From NCBI GenBank assembly GCA_023397475.1, contig JAEWUD010000012.1, positions 62,001-126,000 of the forward strand: a stretch of DNA of 64,000 nt, in the 5' to 3' direction. Origin of the DNA: Bacillota bacterium (GTDB taxonomy: Bacteria > Bacillota > Clostridia > Saccharofermentanales > Saccharofermentanaceae). The translations under genes were made by a program, and so were the position numbers. Under the pieces are notes generated by a model. That model ran no database searches and was not told where the DNA came from. It saw only the letters and a program-made list of their open reading frames with translations. Every line of letters begins with the position of its first letter. The stretch's first letter is position 1. Positions 1 through 8,871 of the stretch are shown piece by piece.

Positions 1-984
1 TCTGCTTACGATGAGATGGTTGCTCTCGTGAAGTCCGGCTTGTCTAACGAATTCGAGATCACCGAGAACAAGATTCGTTTCGCCAATATCACGCATTATC
101 ACACAATTGACATCAAGTTCTACCTCACCCTGGCGCTCGTCAAGCATTTTGGCACGACGGTCGGGTATGTGCATTTTTTGCCGGAGACCGTTGAAACGAG
201 CATTGATCTTCCGCGTATTCTGAAGCGCATGTTTTACAAGTATATGATTTCATTCTATAATCGAATGGATTATCTAGTCACGGTAAACTCCTATTTCATT
301 GATGAGTTGGTCCGGTATGGGGTCCAACGTGACAGGATTGTCTATATCCCGAATTATGTGTCCGGCGACGTCTTCTATCGCAAATGCGATGAGGAACGCC
401 GTATGTTGCGTAAGCGCTACAAGATTCCGGAGGACAAGTACGTTGTCCTCGGCGTCGGTCAACTTCAGGTGCGTAAGGGGATTTTTGACTTCATTGAGGT
501 GGCGAAGCGGTTGCCGCATATCCAGTTTGTATGGGCCGGGGGATTCTCCTTCGGACAAATGACGGACGGATATCCGGAAGTCAAGAAGGTCATGCAGAAT
601 CCGCCTCCGAATGTTACCTTCCTCGGCATCATCGACAGGGAGAAGATGCCGGAGATTTATAACATTGCGGATACGATGTTTCTGCCGTCTTTCGAGGAAC
701 TGTTTCCGATGACGGTCCTGGAGTCCATGAGTTGCCATATCCCGATGCTCTTGCGCGATATTGATATCTACAAGAACATTCTTTTCGATTATTACCTTCG
801 CGAGAAGGACGTCGACGGATTTGTGTCCGTCCTGCGTCGTCTTTCGGAAGACGCCGACTACTATCGTGAGGCGTCGGAAGCGTCCGCAAGAGGACATCAA
901 TTCTATTCGAAGGAGCATGTTTTCGCCATGTGGGATGAGTTCTACCATAAGGTGTACGCTAAGGAGAAACTGCGTGGAGAATAA
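1..984 (+). CDS. GT4-type glycosyltransferase, 5' end cut by the window edge
   Basis: The reading frame is open from base 1; the first ATG inside the window is at 16, but the family N-terminus (acceptor-binding Rossmann half) is incomplete, so the true start lies upstream. The C-terminal half is a GT-B fold: a G-V-G-Q-L-Q-x-R-K-G nucleotide-sugar loop near residue 150 and the E-x7-E motif (FEELFPMTVLE) near residue 235, typical of retaining GT4 enzymes. The downstream flippase-like gene overlaps its stop codon, so the two are co-transcribed and probably act on the same lipid or cell-envelope glycan. The donor and acceptor sugars cannot be told from sequence; a glycolipid role is inference from this common gene pair. 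Confidence 0.85.
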   Translation, partial: SAYDEMVALVKSGLSNEFEITENKIRFANITHYHTIDIKFYLTLALVKHFGTTVGYVHFLPETVETSIDLPRILKRMFYKYMISFYNRMDYLVTVNSYFIDELVRYGVQRDRIVYIPNYVSGDVFYRKCDEERRMLRKRYKIPEDKYVVLGVGQLQVRKGIFDFIEVAKRLPHIQFVWAGGFSFGQMTDGYPEVKKVMQNPPPNVTFLGIIDREKMPEIYNIADTMFLPSFEELFPMTVLESMSCHIPMLLRDIDIYKNILFDYYLREKDVDGFVSVLRRLSEDADYYREASEASARGHQFYSKEHVFAMWDEFYHKVYAKEKLRGE

Positions 985-2059
985 GGTCAACGAAGGCAGC
1001 GTCAAATCCAACCGCTTCATCGTTGTGTTGTGTATCCTTTCCTTTCTTGTGATGATCGGCTATCTGGTTCTCGTCGACAGTATCAAGAATGTGGTGGAGG
1101 TACTGCGTATTTCGCATGTCGGTTGGCTGATTGCCGCCGTTGCTTGCATCTTCATCTATTGGTTCCTCGACGGTGTGGCTTTGCATCTTTCGTTAAAGCC
1201 GATTCATCCATCGCAGAAATTTTCTGTCTCGGTTCGAATTGCAATGATCGGGCAGTATTTTAACGCGATTACTCCGCTGGCTTCCGGTGGGGAGCCTGCG
1301 CAGGCTTATTTTCTGGTGAAGAACGGCGCGCCGCTCGGCGAATGTATGTCGGCGCTTTTGACAAAGTTTATCGTCTACCAGTTGACGCTCACGGCCATCA
1401 GTGTTTCCGCGATTATTTTTCGTTTCCAATTCTTCATGGGACATGTCGATACCCTGATGGTTGCGGTGTTGTTTGGCTTTGCCGGGAATACCGTTATCAC
1501 GTTGGGACTTCTTGCCATTGCGTTTTTCAAGGACTGGACGAAGAAGATTGCCAACAAAACGATCGACTTACTTGCATATCTTCGATTGTTGAAGAAGCCT
1601 GAGGCAAAGAGAGAGTTTCTGAATATCGAACTCGACAGCTTCAATCGTCAATTCACCTACCTGAGTCGACATAAGCTCCAACTTGCTAGGATTGCTCTTG
1701 TTACAGCGGTTCAGCTTCTGGCGTATTTCTTCATCGGGAATGTCATCTACTATAGCTTCCGTTTGCCCCCGACCGACAGCGTCACGTTGCTCGCTGCGCA
1801 ATCCTTCGTGCACATGATCTCCTCGTCGGTTCCGATCCCCGGCGGTATCGGGGCGGCGGAAGGAAGCTTCTCGATTTTTTTCAGCATGTTTTTCCCGAAA
1901 AATATGATCAGTCTGGCTGTTGTTCTATGGCGTATGATCACGTTCTATTTGTCCATCGTCGTCGGATTGGTTTTCACGGTAATAGAGAAGAAGCAATCTT
2001 CGACTCTGCCGCTGGAGGAAACTCCGGTCATCGATGACCCGCTGCCGTCAGACCTCTGA
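974..2059 (+). CDS. Flippase-like / lysylphosphatidylglycerol synthase TM-domain family protein (UPF0104)
   Basis: About 361 aa, with roughly seven to eight membrane segments. Two family motifs are visible: a GQYFNAITPLASGGEPAQAY segment near residue 90 and PIPGGIGAAEGSF near residue 290. These mark the membrane domain shared by MprF, AglD and related proteins, thought to flip or synthesise lipid-linked products. I chose the GTG at 974, which overlaps the preceding glycosyltransferase stop and sits behind AAGGAG; the frame is open further upstream to 761 but that would overlap the glycosyltransferase by 220 bases. There is no soluble synthase domain, so it is not a full MprF. Likely partner of the upstream glycosyltransferase. 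Confidence 0.85.
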   Translation: MENKVNEGSVKSNRFIVVLCILSFLVMIGYLVLVDSIKNVVEVLRISHVGWLIAAVACIFIYWFLDGVALHLSLKPIHPSQKFSVSVRIAMIGQYFNAITPLASGGEPAQAYFLVKNGAPLGECMSALLTKFIVYQLTLTAISVSAIIFRFQFFMGHVDTLMVAVLFGFAGNTVITLGLLAIAFFKDWTKKIANKTIDLLAYLRLLKKPEAKREFLNIELDSFNRQFTYLSRHKLQLARIALVTAVQLLAYFFIGNVIYYSFRLPPTDSVTLLAAQSFVHMISSSVPIPGGIGAAEGSFSIFFSMFFPKNMISLAVVLWRMITFYLSIVVGLVFTVIEKKQSSTLPLEETPVIDDPLPSDL

Positions 2060-2158
2060 TTTTTCGCTTCTCAGGCAGAATTCAACAGGCTTGTATCAAT
2101 ATGACGGTAAGTTACATCGATCTCTTGCGCACCTTTTTCAGACAAGAACAAGGAATTC

Positions 2159-2167
2159 TGCTATAAT
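2159..2167 (+). promoter_or_regulatory. Extended -10 promoter
   Basis: TGCTATAAT is a perfect extended -10 (TGn plus TATAAT) 50 bases before the lipoprotein gene at 2217. No convincing -35 hexamer is seen, as expected for an extended -10 promoter. Confidence 0.55.
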
Positions 2168-2216
2168 TGATCCATATACATCGTTCATTCACCAAATGTA
2201 AATCTGGGAGGATTTT

Positions 2217-3275
2217 ATGAGCAAGAAAATAATTGGAACAATCGTCCGGTATCTGTGTATTCTTTTACTGGTCGGTTCGTTTACTGTTGCGACAACAGGT
2301 TGTGACATGTTAAGCAAACTGACCCCTACGTCCGCGACGACCGAAGATGAAGATGAAGACGAAGATGAGGACGAGGAAGAGGAAGAAGACGAGGAAGAGG
2401 AAGAAGACGAGGACGAGGACGAGGACGAGACGGAAGTCACAGAAGACGAGGACGAAGACGAAGACGAGACTGAGGCAACCGAAGAGGAAGAAGACGAAGA
2501 TGAGGACGAGGATGAGGATCGCAACACGAACCTGCCCTCCATGGAGGAACAGGTCATCGTTGATGAGTCAGACATCAAGATTACGGCAACAGAACTCAAA
2601 GAAGACGATTATGACGGCATCGGCGTGAAGCTCTTGATCGAGAACAACTCGGATCTTGACATTTCTGTTTCTGCGCCACAGCTCGCAGTCAATGATTTTA
2701 TGGTTCCCGGTTACCTGTACACAGATGTCAGCGCAGGCAAGAAGACAAATGATGTACTCTATTTGTCCTCTGATCTTCTGAAGGATTTAGGCATCAGCAA
2801 TGTGGGCAAGATTGAGGTCGTTATTGATGTTTATGATTCTGACTCCTATGACAGCGTCCTTGTTACCGATGTGATCACGATCGAGACATCTGACATCTCG
2901 AAGATGGATACTACTCCGGATAACGCAGAGAATGGAGCCGAGGTATACAATGCCAACGGTATTCGTGTGACCTATTTGTCCATGGAGTCGGATGACTGGG
3001 CGACGGTTCTGTACTTTGTCGTCGAGAACACGACAGGTAATACAGTCAATGTCGGCGGTTATGACATGGCCGTGAACGGATTCATGATCAACTCCTACAT
3101 GGGAACGACAGTAATGGACGGCAAGAATGGCATCTGTGAGATGTACTTCTATTCCGAAGATCTTGAGGAGAACGACATCGAAGAGTTCGAAGAAGTCGAG
3201 TTCCTTCTTGAGGCGTATGACTACGATAGTTACGAGACCATCTTTGAGGATGAATCGGTTACGATCAATCCGTAA
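2217..3275 (+). CDS. Lipoprotein with long acidic linker and two related C-terminal domains
   Basis: A 352-aa protein of unknown function. Residues 1-29 form a lipoprotein signal ending in V-A-T-T-G-C (lipidated Cys29). Residues about 43-104 are almost only Asp, Glu and a few Thr, encoded by GAN codon runs that give a false Ser-rich frame on the other strand. Two similar beta-rich domains follow (about 115-230 and 240-352); both contain V-N-[DG]-F-M, a [Y/F]-x-S-x-D-L stretch and a D-x-Y-D-S-Y-like end, so they look like an internal duplication. An Ig-like or DUF5067-like extracellular fold is possible but not proven. RBS GGGAGG at 2208. Own promoter and terminator suggest a monocistronic unit. 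The acidic linker probably acts as a charged spacer in the cell wall. Confidence 0.8.
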   Translation: MSKKIIGTIVRYLCILLLVGSFTVATTGCDMLSKLTPTSATTEDEDEDEDEDEEEEEDEEEEEDEDEDEDETEVTEDEDEDEDETEATEEEEDEDEDEDEDRNTNLPSMEEQVIVDESDIKITATELKEDDYDGIGVKLLIENNSDLDISVSAPQLAVNDFMVPGYLYTDVSAGKKTNDVLYLSSDLLKDLGISNVGKIEVVIDVYDSDSYDSVLVTDVITIETSDISKMDTTPDNAENGAEVYNANGIRVTYLSMESDDWATVLYFVVENTTGNTVNVGGYDMAVNGFMINSYMGTTVMDGKNGICEMYFYSEDLEENDIEEFEEVEFLLEAYDYDSYETIFEDESVTINP

Positions 3276-3302
3276 GAGAACAATAATTCACTGAACACCG
3301 AG

Positions 3303-3352
3303 GAGGCTGTTGCAGAAGTGATTGCATAATCACTGACGTGACAGCCTCTTTT
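3303..3352 (+). terminator. Intrinsic terminator after the acidic lipoprotein gene
   Basis: GAGGCTGT pairs with ACAGCCTC around an inner AGTGATT/AATCACT stem and is followed by TTTT. The outline resembles the terminator-type repeats at 52384 and 63839, and an isolated TTTCGCCCATAATC motif lies just downstream at about 3380. Confidence 0.8.
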
Positions 3353-3541
3353 CATGTGTTCATATAGGAGAAACGGTTTCGCCCATAATCACGACAGGTG
3401 GCCACATTCCAGCTTTGCAATCCAATCGTAAGAAAAAATCAAATTCTCTTTCATTTTTCGCGCCTATGTGTATGCTAGTATCTAGTTAATCGTTTCATAG
3501 GCCCTTTTTTATGCTTTTTATAAGACGAAGGGGTAAAGAAT

Positions 3542-4951
3542 TTGAGTCACGCAGAGCAAGAGACATATCCTATCGCAGCATTCATCCCGCGCATGCAGGA
3601 GTTATATCGTAATCCGGAGACGCGCATCTTGGCTTCCGACTGGGAACGCCTCCTGATTCAGGCGCCCTTGACGGAGGCATCCGATCGCGATGCGATTGCG
3701 GCAGGTGTTCTACAGTTCTTTATTGATCATCCGTATGTTCCCGGTCGTGTGTGGTCGATGTTTGATGCATTCTTCGGATGGACAGTTTACGAGAAATCCT
3801 ACTTGCATCTTCCGACGGAATCCATCGGCGTGATTCAGCACGAGACAAACACCACATATAGCCTCTCCTATCTTCCGATCATTCCTGAGGCAACAGATCC
3901 GAAATACATGTCCTACAAAAGAAGCTTGCGCGACGCGGCGATCGACGACCGACGGGACGATGTGCGTCGCTACTTCGATTTGGCTTCGCATATCTGCGGC
4001 AAAGATCCGGAACTCTATGCCTTGGCCTTCCGATATTATGACAGCCTGAACCATTGGGAGCAGACATCGGTAATGATCGGATATGCCTGGGAAGCCCTGA
4101 CCCAGCTCCTATCCCTGCTCGGAGATTCCTATGATTATGAGATCAAGCGTCCGGAATATCTGAAGAAACGCGGATTTGATACGGAGGCGCTTGATGCGTA
4201 CCGGCAGCTTGCGAAGAAGTATCCCTATCGACTTGAGATCCCTTACAGACGTATGGAGTGTCTCTACACGCTTCATGACAAGGGCGGAGCCAGTGCGGAG
4301 CGTATGCAGATTCATGCGCTGTACCCCCGCGTTCGCAAGGAATTGGAGAAGCGGCGGATAAGTGCCGGGAATCCGATGGAGATTGATAAACTCATCGCCG
4401 AGAATGAATCCATCATGCTGGAGATTAACAACCGGTATCCCTTGATGCCGATCCCCGATGAGAACACACGAAACGGCAAGATCCTTCTGATCGCGGCAGG
4501 TCTTGCTGTCGTTGTCGTCGTCATTCTTCTTGTGATTTTCTTGCCCGGAATGATCGGTGCGAATAAGCGCGATACGAAATATGGACCGGATCCGTCGATC
4601 CTCGAGAATCAGATGGCGGAGGTCAATGAAGCTACAATCGATTTTGCCGAGAATTTGCAGCTTCGATTTCCGAATGAATTGTATTCGCACGATCTCGAAT
4701 ATTCTGACGATGGATATCTTGTTCTGACACTTACGTCCTTGCAGAGCTTCACTTCATCGGTGCGCGAAAGAATTCTTTCCGATGTGGCCGGTTTTGTCCG
4801 AAATCGCAGATCAACAAGTCCCGACGAATATACGACTGCCAGCTGGCGCGTGATTTTCGTGAGCGGTGACGCATCCACTGAATCCTATATATCCAGTGCC
4901 GAAAAGATAGCCGCCGGCGCGTCTGTCGAAGACAGCTGGAAGAAGGAATGA
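3542..4951 (+). CDS. Unknown membrane-anchored protein (469 aa)
   Basis: Function not recognised. The start is TTG at 3542 behind GAAGGGG. Residues 1-300 look alpha-helical and TPR-like; the pattern S-D-W-E-R-L-L followed by I-D-H-P-Y-V-P-G-R-V-W recalls the region C-terminal to the J domain in some Clostridia J-domain proteins, but no HPD motif or J domain is present here. One membrane segment lies at about residues 316-337, followed by a charged 130-residue tail rich in Ser, Thr and Tyr, probably outside the cell. It has no operon partner: the SPFH pair downstream has its own promoter. A scaffold role is only a guess. Confidence 0.75.
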   Translation: MSHAEQETYPIAAFIPRMQELYRNPETRILASDWERLLIQAPLTEASDRDAIAAGVLQFFIDHPYVPGRVWSMFDAFFGWTVYEKSYLHLPTESIGVIQHETNTTYSLSYLPIIPEATDPKYMSYKRSLRDAAIDDRRDDVRRYFDLASHICGKDPELYALAFRYYDSLNHWEQTSVMIGYAWEALTQLLSLLGDSYDYEIKRPEYLKKRGFDTEALDAYRQLAKKYPYRLEIPYRRMECLYTLHDKGGASAERMQIHALYPRVRKELEKRRISAGNPMEIDKLIAENESIMLEINNRYPLMPIPDENTRNGKILLIAAGLAVVVVVILLVIFLPGMIGANKRDTKYGPDPSILENQMAEVNEATIDFAENLQLRFPNELYSHDLEYSDDGYLVLTLTSLQSFTSSVRERILSDVAGFVRNRRSTSPDEYTTASWRVIFVSGDASTESYISSAEKIAAGASVEDSWKKE

Positions 4952-5002
4952 GTCCATTCCGGCTTTCCTGATCGGCCTCCCGGTGCTTTCGAAAATTATC
5001 AA

Positions 5003-5018
5003 GTATTTTCGAAAATAC
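5003..5018. promoter_or_regulatory. 16-bp perfect palindrome upstream of the SPFH operon
   Basis: GTATTTTCGAAAATAC reads the same on both strands and lies 14 bases upstream of the -35 box of the promoter at 5032. A second TTTCGAAAAT stands just before it (about 4988). The half-site CGAAAATAC occurs again as a direct repeat at 49445 and 49455. Position and symmetry suggest a regulator site; the regulator is unknown. Confidence 0.45.
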
Positions 5019-5031
5019 GCGGATTCCCTAC

Positions 5032-5060
5032 TTGTTTCACTGCAATCAGGGTGTTAAAAT
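5032..5060 (+). promoter_or_regulatory. Sigma-A type promoter of the SPFH operon
   Basis: TTGTTT (5032) and TAAAAT (5055) are separated by 17 bases and lie about 80 bases before the start of the first SPFH gene. Confidence 0.6.
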
Positions 5061-5138
5061 TGTTTGAGAGCATGCGCGTCCGGTTGCGATTTCGCGACTC
5101 GAACGCGCGGCAAGCAAGGAGTAAACGGAGGGAAAGTT

Positions 5139-6212
5139 ATGGATGCATTAGTTCCTATTCTCTGCGGTTTTCTCGCGTGGTTTATCATTCGCTATGTGTT
5201 TCGCGGTTTCTACATCGTGAACCAGAACGAGCGTGCCGTTAAGACAGTTTTCGGCAAGGCACAGCGAATTAAGGGTAAGACAACGCTGGACGACCCGATA
5301 GCGGACAACTTAAGGAATGACGAGCGCGAGAGGTACAAGTACCCGCAAGTCAAGGTCATTCCACCCGGCGGCCCGTATTTTCAGTGGCCGTGGGAGAAGG
5401 TCTACAAGGTCTCGATTGCGATTGAGACGCGCAATATGGCCTATGATCCCGAATTTCCGAATGCCAATCAACGCAATACCATTCTCGACGCCGTAACGAA
5501 GGATCAGCTGAACATCGGACTTACCGGTCAGATCCGATACCGCGTTTCCGAGAAGAATCTCTACGCGTATATCTTCGGTGTCAAGAAGCCGATCGCTCAT
5601 GTCATGGGATATTTCGTTTCTGTGCTTCGTGAGAGAATCGCGCAGTTCGAGGGCAAAGCTCCCGAATTGGATAAGGATCCGTCCGTGTCACCGGTGGTTG
5701 CTGTTCTCTCCCCCGAGGAGGCTTCCGCAACTTCGGGAACGTTCTCGACGTTTGAGGCGTTGCAATCCTCCGCCGCATCGTCGGTTCAGGGGATTTCTAT
5801 TAACGACCTTCGTAAGAATCTTCGCGAGCTCAACGACCACATGGACCAGGAGTGCGATGTATCGGCCGCCCGTTATGGCGTCCTTCTCGAAGCGTCGTTG
5901 ATTACCGGCATTGACCCGCCGGCCGAGGTCGAATCCGCGCTGGCCGCGATCAATACCGCGCACAACCAGGTTTCTTCTGATATCAGCCTTGCGCAAGCTT
6001 CCGCCGATCAGAAGATCGTACAGAGTAAGCGTGCCGTCGAGATTGAGACATTGAAGGCCCAGGGTGAGATCGAGACATTGCAGCGTTTGTCGACGCAGTT
6101 ACGTGAACTGAAGGCGCAGGGTGGCGAAGAAGCCATCGAGCTCTATGTTCGCAACGTCCGGCTGGCCCTTCTTGATCAGACGAAGCGTATTGTAAGGAGG
6201 GAGAAGAGATGA
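5139..6212 (+). CDS. SPFH/band-7 domain protein (first of a pair)
   Basis: About 357 aa. The N-terminus has one membrane segment (residues 4-22), then the stomatin/prohibitin-type SPFH domain: G-F-Y-I-V-N-Q-N-E-R-A-V, P-P-G-G-P-Y-F-Q-W-P and the T-K-D-Q-L-N-I region with a G-Q-I-R-Y-R-V strand. A Ser/Ala-rich insertion of about 50 residues (about 195-245) is unusual. A helical, Gln/Lys/Glu-rich region follows, as expected for oligomerisation. Start ATG 5139 behind GGAGGGAAAG, preferred over the upstream in-frame start at 5064. Its stop overlaps the next SPFH gene by ATGA. Members of the family organise membrane microdomains; the specific client here is unknown. Confidence 0.85.
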   Translation: MDALVPILCGFLAWFIIRYVFRGFYIVNQNERAVKTVFGKAQRIKGKTTLDDPIADNLRNDERERYKYPQVKVIPPGGPYFQWPWEKVYKVSIAIETRNMAYDPEFPNANQRNTILDAVTKDQLNIGLTGQIRYRVSEKNLYAYIFGVKKPIAHVMGYFVSVLRERIAQFEGKAPELDKDPSVSPVVAVLSPEEASATSGTFSTFEALQSSAASSVQGISINDLRKNLRELNDHMDQECDVSAARYGVLLEASLITGIDPPAEVESALAAINTAHNQVSSDISLAQASADQKIVQSKRAVEIETLKAQGEIETLQRLSTQLRELKAQGGEEAIELYVRNVRLALLDQTKRIVRREKR

Positions 6213-7204
6213 GTATGTTTCCTGTTCTTCTTTTCCTGGCAGTCTCGACCGAATATATCGGCGTTTGGCTGACGGTTTTCTTTGTCTCCGCGTTAATCTT
6301 TGCCATCGGAGTTCCGCTCTTTTTCGCGATTCTTCGATTCCTCGGCATCTATGTAATTGTCAAGGAGCGACAGGCTCTCGTATATGTTCTGTTCGGTAAC
6401 GTAATCGGGACGATCGATGAACCGGGCTTGCACTTCCTCTGGAAGGATCTCGGTCTCGCTGCCCTTGTTATCAACTGGCTTGGGAAGAAGTATACGGTCG
6501 ACTTGCGTCTGGATCAGGAGTACCTGCGCAGTCAGCCCGTTAACTCCGAGGAAGGCGCACCGATGGGCGTCGGTATCTGGTACGAGATGTACATCAATGA
6601 CCCGCTCGCTTATATCTTCAAGAACACAGATCCCCGCGGCTCATTGGCGGCGAACGTCGGCAACTCCACCGTCCGCTGTCTGTCGAACCTTCCGCTGGAG
6701 CGTATGATGATTGATCGCCATGCGATGAGTCAGACGGTCCGTTCCGAAGTTTCTGCGAAGTCCTCCGAGTGGGGATACATGCTGGGATCCTGCTATGTCC
6801 GTAAAGTACACTTCCGCGATCATGAGATGATTCGCCAGATCGAGAGCAAGGTTGTGAACCGCCTTCGTCAGGTAACGAGCGCGATCAAGCAAGACGGAGC
6901 GAATCAGGTCAATATCATTCGCAGTGCGGCAGAGCGTACCGCGGCTCTTGATTTCGGTAAGGCAGCAGCGATTCGGCCGAAGATCGTCGGAGAAGCTCTG
7001 CGTGAGATTTCCCAGGATCCGAAGGTGGCTGCGGCGATGTTCGAGATTCTCGAGACGACGCGCATTCAGAATGCCGGGACGCCGATTGACCTGATCCCGG
7101 AGGACAGCGAGATCATGGCGCAGATGCTGGCTGCTTCACGGATGGCAACGATTAATCCGGCACCGCCGAGCATGCGGGCGCAGACGATTCAGAACCCCAA
7201 CTGA
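6209..7204 (+). CDS. SPFH/band-7 domain protein (second of a pair)
   Basis: 331 aa. A membrane segment covers about residues 10-45; the SPFH domain follows, beginning Y-V-I-V-K-E-R-Q-A-L-V-Y-V-L-F-G with a P-G-L-H-F-L-W element. Translation is coupled to the upstream SPFH gene through an ATGA overlap with GTAAGGAGGGA as the ribosome site. The two proteins are only distantly similar, so they are more likely subunits of one hetero-oligomer than a recent duplication. A strong terminator follows, so the operon is just these two genes. Confidence 0.85.
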   Translation: MSMFPVLLFLAVSTEYIGVWLTVFFVSALIFAIGVPLFFAILRFLGIYVIVKERQALVYVLFGNVIGTIDEPGLHFLWKDLGLAALVINWLGKKYTVDLRLDQEYLRSQPVNSEEGAPMGVGIWYEMYINDPLAYIFKNTDPRGSLAANVGNSTVRCLSNLPLERMMIDRHAMSQTVRSEVSAKSSEWGYMLGSCYVRKVHFRDHEMIRQIESKVVNRLRQVTSAIKQDGANQVNIIRSAAERTAALDFGKAAAIRPKIVGEALREISQDPKVAAAMFEILETTRIQNAGTPIDLIPEDSEIMAQMLAASRMATINPAPPSMRAQTIQNPN

Positions 7205-7225
7205 GAAATACTTCTTTAACAATTG

Positions 7226-7263
7226 AATGCGGCAGATCGACTTTCGGTCTGCCGCATTTTTTT
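7226..7263 (+). terminator. Intrinsic terminator of the SPFH operon
   Basis: AATGCGGCAGA pairs with TCTGCCGCATT and is followed by a T7 tract. Confidence 0.9.
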
Positions 7264-7347
7264 GCGACTTTTGCCATGCATTGTTGTTGTGAAACCATTA
7301 CGATAGAGAAAAGTAGTGGAAACGAATCTGGAATAGAGGTTGAATGA

Positions 7348-8724
7348 ATGAAGAGAAAGAATCAGATGAGTTCGGCTGGCGGCAAGAGGACTACCCCGAA
7401 AATCAAGCAAAATTTCAACCAATGGCTTCGCATCGCGAGTCAGGTGTTATTCTTTTTTCTTCTCCCAAGCCTTTATATCTCGGCGTATTTTGGCGTCATT
7501 GATCTTGCTATTGCTTTGAGAGACGGAACCTTTACCTTCGCCGGCAGCCTTGCTGATCTTGTCCCACTTCTTGCCTCTGTGACTGTTACTCTTCTTGCGG
7601 GACGATTCTTCTGCGGCTGGATGTGTGCGTTCGGCAGCTTTGTTGAGATGTTCTATCGCTTGGGATCACGCGTGTTCAAACGTCGAATCCGCGTTCGGCC
7701 CTCTGTGGATCGTGTGCTACGGGGCGTGAAATACGTCCTTCTCTCCGTGCTGGTCCTTCTGTCCATACTTGAAATCAGTGTGAGTACCTTCAGTCCATGG
7801 GATGTTTTTGCCCTGCTCTTGACGACAGGGAAACTCCCGAATCTTGCACTCATCTTTCCCGGCTTGCTGCCGGCGTCGATCCTTCTTCTCGCAATTCTTC
7901 TTGCTTCGATTCGAATCGAACGTTTCTTCTGTCGATATCTATGCCCAATTGGCGCGGTTTTTTCCGTTTGTTCGAGAGTTTCAATCATACGTCTCGAAAA
8001 GAGTAGTGAAGCTTGCGGAAATTGCAAAGCTTGCTCGTCCGCTTGTGGTATGGGAGTTCACTTGCAAGGTATCGATGTCATTCGTGACGGCGCATGTATC
8101 CGATGTATGAAATGTGTGGATATTTGCCCGAAGAAGAACATCGGAATTCGTTCCTTTCACCGATCGATGCATCCGATCCTTGCGGCATCCATAGCCATTC
8201 TACTTCTCGTTGGACTTGCGGTGGCGGGAAACACTCTGGCCGATCGAATTTCTGCAATCGAGGATTCAGCTGCTGTGATCACTGTTGAGATTCAACCAAC
8301 ACCGGGGATGACGAGTGCATCCAGCGAAGTGTCATCCGAGTCATTACCGGAATCATCGGAGGCAACATCAACTGGGACTTCGGGAAATGCCAGTTCAACG
8401 GAAACATCGGCTGCTTTGGGCACATCTGTAACCTCCATCGGAAGTAACACATATATTGACGGGACATATCGTGGTACAGGATCAGGTTTTCGCGGGGATA
8501 TCACCGTAGATGTCACCGTAGAGGGCGGGTTGATCACCTCGATTACGGTTGTCTCGTCTGAGGAAGACAGGAAATATTTTGACCGTGCGATCGACGTTAT
8601 CCTCGATGACATATACGATGCGCAGACAACGCAGGTCGATGTGGTTTCCGGAGCGACATACAGCAGCGAAGGGATTCTTCAGGCAGTGGAGAACGCACTG
8701 GCATCCGCAGGCTCCGGAGCATAA
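7348..8724 (+). CDS. Membrane 4Fe-4S protein with C-terminal FMN-binding domain (NapH/NosR-like)
   Basis: 458 aa. The N-terminal half is a polytopic NapH-type membrane domain with two C-x3-C-P-like pairs: F-F-C-G-W-M-C at about residue 88 and F-F-C-R-Y-L-C-P at about 192. Two 4Fe-4S ferredoxin clusters follow: C-G-N-C-K-A-C-S-S-A-C and C-I-R-C-M-K-C-V-D-I-C-P. After a membrane segment (about 278-295) and a Ser/Thr-rich linker comes an FMN-binding domain ending in V-V-S-G-A-T-Y-S-S, the motif on which ApbE attaches FMN covalently to Thr. The protein should pass electrons from the cytoplasm to an external flavin. An ApbE gene is in the window at 32734, so the modifying enzyme is available. Electron donor and final acceptor are unknown. 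Confidence 0.9.
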   Translation: MKRKNQMSSAGGKRTTPKIKQNFNQWLRIASQVLFFFLLPSLYISAYFGVIDLAIALRDGTFTFAGSLADLVPLLASVTVTLLAGRFFCGWMCAFGSFVEMFYRLGSRVFKRRIRVRPSVDRVLRGVKYVLLSVLVLLSILEISVSTFSPWDVFALLLTTGKLPNLALIFPGLLPASILLLAILLASIRIERFFCRYLCPIGAVFSVCSRVSIIRLEKSSEACGNCKACSSACGMGVHLQGIDVIRDGACIRCMKCVDICPKKNIGIRSFHRSMHPILAASIAILLLVGLAVAGNTLADRISAIEDSAAVITVEIQPTPGMTSASSEVSSESLPESSEATSTGTSGNASSTETSAALGTSVTSIGSNTYIDGTYRGTGSGFRGDITVDVTVEGGLITSITVVSSEEDRKYFDRAIDVILDDIYDAQTTQVDVVSGATYSSEGILQAVENALASAGSGA

Positions 8725-8871
8725 GCGGTACGATCGGGTTTCCGGCCCAAAATTAAGTCAAAGTTAAGGATATACGTTTCGGAAACAATGACAATTGAAG
8801 CAGATTTTGCTACGATTGTCAGAGCAGACGAAACGTTTCTTACTTTATGGATTGATGCCGGAGGTGCACGC

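Noticed and set aside
2189..2599. Ser-rich minus-strand frame
   Set aside because: It is the complement of the GAN repeats in the acidic lipoprotein gene.
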